The translations under genes were made by a program, and so were the position numbers. From contig JAZAYU010000038.1 in assembly GCA_038501625.1 (NCBI GenBank), positions 2,604,001-2,668,000 of the forward strand: a stretch of 64,000 bases of DNA. The letters run 5' to 3'. The notes under the pieces are model-generated. The model saw only the letters and a program-made list of their open reading frames with translations, made no database searches and was not told the origin of the DNA. Below are positions 60,490 to 64,000 of the stretch, piece by piece; position 1 is the first letter of the stretch, and the number at the start of each line of letters is the position of its first letter. The DNA comes from Corbicula japonica. Its lineage: Eukaryota; Mollusca; Bivalvia; Venerida; Cyrenidae.

Positions 60490-60633
60490 CATTCATTCGT
60501 TCGTTCGTTCGTTCGTTCGTTCGTTCGTTCGTTCGTTCGTTCGTTCGTTCGTTCGTTCGTTCGTTCGTTCGTTCGTTCGTTCGTTCATTCATTCATTCAT
60601 TCATTCATTCATTCATTCATTCATTCATTCATT
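60490..60633 (+). repeat. (TTCG)n-(ATTC)n microsatellite, LINE tail
   Basis: About 24 ttcg units followed by about 11 attc units after a single leading attc, directly continuous with the LINE 3' end. Confidence 0.97.
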
Positions 60634-61064
60634 AGTACTAATATCTCGGCCGTATTAGTACTTCTGCAAATTTCAATATAATATTATATGCTTTTATCAT
60701 CCCATCAAATATAGATTCGGATATCGTTAAATCGCAACAGGTTATACCTTGTGTTTATTTTTTTCATGTAGCGTTCTCTGTGATATTTACAGCAATCAAC
60801 ATTACAATTGAGATCCATCCAAAACGATGGCACATGTGGAGAAGAAATCGTTTTTGATGGCAAACTCATGAATTTATTGGTTCAATGGCAATATTAGTTT
60901 CAATATTAGTTACATGTAAATGTATTATAAACGTAAACAGGTTGTTAGCTGATCAATGAAGGACATGTAACAAACACACCATAGACTACTACATTGAGTC
61001 TGATAAATGTCTATTATAACTTGCAGTTTTCATATATAGAAAAAATACGTTATTATTAAGCAAT
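60634..61064. other. Spacer between LINE and Gypsy remnant
   Basis: AT-rich. gagatccatccaaaacgatg near 60810 resembles gatccatcccaaacgatggt near 21348, a possible minor repeat. Confidence 0.45.
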
Positions 61065-62940
61065 TTGATTTGTTTCTACTTCTGGTTACTGCCTTTCGAT
61101 ACGCCTGAAAATCTAATAACGGCGTCAGCCTTGAAAGGTTACGACTGGGTGAAGGCTCAACAAACTGAAATTGGTATCCGCACTGTCATTGAAATGATGC
61201 AACAACCTATTGCAGGGCTTGTTCAACTAGTCTCACGGGGCCGATAATGGGCCCCATTACCAACGCCAGTTGGGGACCATTTTTTCCCAATTTCAAGAAA
61301 AAATTCCCATTTGAATAGAAATAATTGTTTTGCCTAAAACACAGAAACAATAAAGAGAAACCATATAATCAAGGGGCTTTTCAAACTATAAAATTAGTTT
61401 GTTTACAGTTGATCAATGATCTGTGAAACCTACATTCCTTGAATTTTTGTATGGGAAATGTGTAATACAAATATATACCGTGTAAAATATTTCCCAATTA
61501 GAGCAGGGGCCTTTCCCCCCAAAAAACCCTAAAAAAGCCCTGTATTGAGTAAGCTTCCATCTCTCAAAGAGGCCAAGTCATCTGAGGTCAACATAAGTCT
61601 TTTTAGAGACATCGATAAGTTATTTCTGAGGGACCAAGTTCTCTATCGCAAAGGTTTCATCCGGGGTGAGACGTATAATCAGCTAGTGTTGCCAAAATCT
61701 TTAATTGACGTTGTCTTCCAAGCTTACCATTCCTATCTTGGACACCAAGGAAGAGATAAGACATTATCGCTGATTAAATCTCGGTTTTATTGGCCAGGAA
61801 TAGACAACGATATACGTACTCTTGTACAGTGATGTGGTCGTTGTATCCGCAGAAAGACTGCACCACCAATAGCAGCAAAGTTGGTACCAATAACGACAAG
61901 CGCACCGATGGAACTAGTCTGAATAGACTATCTTACCGTGGATCGTTCAAAGGGCGGGTATGAAAATATCTTAGTCGTCTGCGACCCTTTACTCGCTATT
62001 CACTAGCGATCTAGACACGGAATCAGACGGCCTCAACCACTGCAAAGGCTCTCTATGAAACGTGTTTGTCCACTACGGATTCCCTTTAAAGCTCCACAGT
62101 GACAGAGGTCAGAATTTTGAATCTAAAGTTATCCAAAAACTTTGTGATATTGTGGGCATGAAGAAGAGTCGGACAACACCGTACCATCAAATGTGCAACG
62201 GGAAGGTTGAACGGTTCAACCAAACATTGATGAACATGATTGGTACCCTTGAAATGGAAAAGAAATCCGATTGCAGAGCATATATTTCTACGCTCACTCA
62301 CGACTGTAAATGACAGCACGGGTTTCTCTCTTTTTTACCTGACATCCGCGGTTGGCAGTGGATGCCTTTCTTGGATTACCGGTGTCTGAATCCCAATCTT
62401 GTACTTCATCTGTTTACATAAAACAGTTAAAGGAAAAGCTTTCTAATGCCTATGAAATAGCCCATAAAGAAGCTGCACGGAAAGGTTCCGCATACAAGAA
62501 CAATTACGACAAGAAGGTCAGATTCGCTTCCATTCAACCGGGCGACCGTGTTCTTGTCCAGAATGTCGGACTTCGCGGAAGACAAAAACTGGCAGAAATG
62601 TGGGAGGAGGATGTTTATGTCGTCCTACGGCAACCCAATGTAGACATTCCCGTTTTTGAAGTGCAGAAGGAGCACTCGCCAACTTCAAGAGTGCGGACAT
62701 TACATCGTAATCTTTTGTTGCCATTCTTTTGTCTTCCGTCGCCGGTTAATACAGAAGACTTAACGTCAACAGATGAAAAGTCCAAGTAAACCTGTCTGTT
62801 AACGCGGATAACAGTGGTGAGGAATCGGATGTTTCAGATCATCTGGAGTCTACAGTTAGACCTAGGAGAATTATTAAAGCTCCATCAAGATTGGCTTGCA
62901 ATGATTTCCGAGAAGGTTTTAAATGAAGGGTTTTCTTTCT
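61065..62940 (+). pseudogene. Ty3/Gypsy pol remnant (integrase region), decayed
   Basis: Pieces in several frames. 61110-61212 (GYDWVKAQQTEIG) looks like the linker before integrase. 61545-61832 has the integrase zinc-finger histidines (HSYLGHQGRDKT) and FYWPGI, with a stop just before the CGRC pair. ~61919 has IDYLTVD, first catalytic Asp. 62062-62313 has HSDRGQNF and GKVERFNQTL, second Asp and Glu. 62352-62789 is the C-terminal part (AYEIAHKEAARKG, FASIQPGDRVLVQNVG, VRTLHRNLLLPF). ~62860-62925 ends in a basic RPRRIIKAP stretch. Protease, RT and RNase H are absent, and at least four in-frame stops or shifts are present. The D,D,E order and GPY/F-type tail place it with Ty3/Gypsy. Confidence 0.88.
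61213..61542. mobile_element. 330-bp non-autonomous element nested in the Gypsy remnant
   Basis: Starts cagggctt and ends aagccctg, flanked by tattg at 61208-61212 and 61543-61547. Interior boxes (ccatttttttcccaatttca, aaaaaattcccatttg) lack coding capacity. The cagggctt end recalls hAT elements, but the duplication seen is 5 bp, not the usual 8, so the superfamily is open. Confidence 0.65.
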
Positions 62941-63480
62941 GTTGGATTCACTGAAAATTAATTTTGAAAGTTCGTTGAAACAATTTGAAAAGGGAGTTAA
63001 AAGTGCAATAGACAATTTAATTTTAACTGAATGTGATGTAATTATTTTTTTGTGAAATTTTGTTCTGCACAGTTCTCCTGAAAGGAAGTGTTTAATACTT
63101 CGTGTAAAATTGATTGAAGGTATAGTGTACACTAAATTCGATTGATCCCGCTTAAGTGAAATGGAGTTTTAAATTAGAACTCGTGGTACGAATCGGGTTG
63201 AATGAGTGAAAGGGTATGTATTATTGACGGATTGTTCAATGCATTTGTTCATGTATTTATCAATATATGTCATGTTAATAAAACATTTATATTTATACAT
63301 GAGTTTGTATTGAATTAACAGCGTTTATACATTATGTATATTCGTTGATTAGAGATGATAATTGTGTATACACGGTTATAAACGGTGTTCTGCCTTCATT
63401 ATTGTTTTTTAGGGTACGTGCAGAATACAATAATGTCTATGGCTGATAAGCTAATAAAAGTAGGATAATTTGCCTGAAGA
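62941..63480. other. Possible Gypsy 3' non-coding region
   Basis: No coding motif. tgtcggggacgacattttta at 63484 has the look of a Gypsy LTR start; its end and a partner LTR are not visible in the window, so this is tentative. Confidence 0.35.
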
Positions 63481-63621
63481 CAATGTCGGGGACGACATTT
63501 TTACGAAGATGGTGATAATGTCATAGGCTAACTAGGTAAGGTTATAGGCTTTCTAGGTAGTTGATATTAGGGTAACAGGGTAGGAGTCTTTTTATTTTAT
63601 TAAACATTACTAACCCTAGTT

Positions 63622-63915
63622 ATCTAACTTGACCCCTTACACTGTAAAATACCGCCATTGTGATCGCCAGTAATAAGGCAAATTATAAAAATATATTATT
63701 GCATATATTTTAGGTATGTTTCATAATGTTTTTCCATTCTTAACCATTTCATTTTATCTATTTGTAAACCGTTTGAAATGTGCATTTTGCCTATTTGTTA
63801 TTTGGCTGTTTTAGCCACCGTTATCTAACTTGACCCCTTATACTGTAAAATACCGCAATTGTGATCGCCAGTAATAAGGCAAATAAGAGAAATATATTAT
63901 TGCATATATTTCAGT
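63622..63915 (+). repeat. Direct repeat, ~200-bp period
   Basis: A ~93-bp block (gttatctaacttgacccctt, gtgatcgccagtaataaggc, tatattattgcatatatt) occurs at 63622 and again at 63822 with a few differences, separated by ~107 bp. May continue past the window or belong to an LTR. Confidence 0.85.
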
Positions 63916-64000
63916 TCAGTGTCGTATTTGTTCAATAAGAATCCACGGCAAAACATGGGAAGATAGAAACCTTATCCCGTGACATAGAAAATAGAAAGTA

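Larger units (their letters stand above)
57640..60633 (+). mobile_element. 5'-truncated CR1/L2-like LINE with tetranucleotide tail
   Basis: Encodes the end of an AP-type endonuclease and a full-length-looking reverse transcriptase, then a ~310-bp 3' UTR and a (ttcg)n(attc)n tail. The 5' UTR, any ORF1 and the first part of the endonuclease are missing, the usual 5' truncation. Assignment to the CR1/L2 side of the Jockey-type LINEs is from RT style and tail type, not from a tree. Confidence 0.88.

Overview
This looks like nuclear DNA from a mollusc, most likely a bivalve. It is AT-rich and intron-rich, with consensus GT/AG splice sites joining short phased exons. It is packed with LTR and non-LTR retrotransposons, mariner, MITE-like foldbacks, minisatellites and two arrays of ~165-170 bp units that resemble the bivalve pearl/BIV160 repeats. 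No bacterial, viral-genome or CRISPR architecture is present. The species cannot be named from the sequence alone.

Four host genes could be built exon by exon, with reading-frame phase agreeing at every junction. (1) The 3' part of a CUB-LDLa-transmembrane gene, + strand, exons at 624-711, 3903-4043, 4338-4549 and 5573-5727; it enters from the left edge and its last exon carries a frameshift. (2) A small four-helix membrane protein resembling TMEM272, - strand, 15205 to 11677. (3) A complete paralogue of gene 1, + strand, 37096 to 42329: signal peptide, CUB, LDLa, TM helix and Tyr/Pro-rich tail with a PPxY motif. (4) A secreted CAP-superfamily (GAPR-1-like) protein, - strand, 51556 to 45373. 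Genes 1 and 3 share exon lengths and phases (88 and 141 nt exons identical in length), so they are duplicates about 35 kb apart. Their extracellular CUB and LDLa modules suggest cell-surface binding proteins; ligands cannot be inferred.

Mobile DNA accounts for much of the rest. 1008-2720: a ~50-bp minisatellite split by a deleted mariner copy. 7486-9530: a pearl/Helentron-like element with about 10.5 tandem units. 22502-28766: a near-intact BEL/Pao retrotransposon with 177-bp LTRs and a 5-bp target duplication, inserted in one copy of a local ~278-bp duplication. 31674-32457: a GC-rich PIF/Harbinger-like non-autonomous transposon. 42851-43052: a TTAA-flanked MITE. 44350-44872: a large compound trinucleotide microsatellite. 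45902-46053: a small element with a tRNA-like core. 48526-48980: a 65-bp minisatellite. 49950-50900: two pearl-like elements head to head. 57640-60633: a 5'-truncated CR1/L2-like LINE with a mutated RT active site and a TTCG/ATTC tail. 61065-62940: a decayed Ty3/Gypsy pol with a nested 330-bp element. One unclassified dispersed repeat (called R1 here) recurs at least ten times.

I found no convincing new biochemical system. The most informative items are the paralogous CUB-LDLa-TM pair with its broken tail exon, the head-to-head pearl-like pair, the 47-bp perfect palindrome at 15752-15847, the foldback family with a structurally distinct copy at 20593-21004, and the R1 family. The long stretches 16.7-18.7 kb, 32.5-37.1 kb and 55.4-57.6 kb show no supportable genes.
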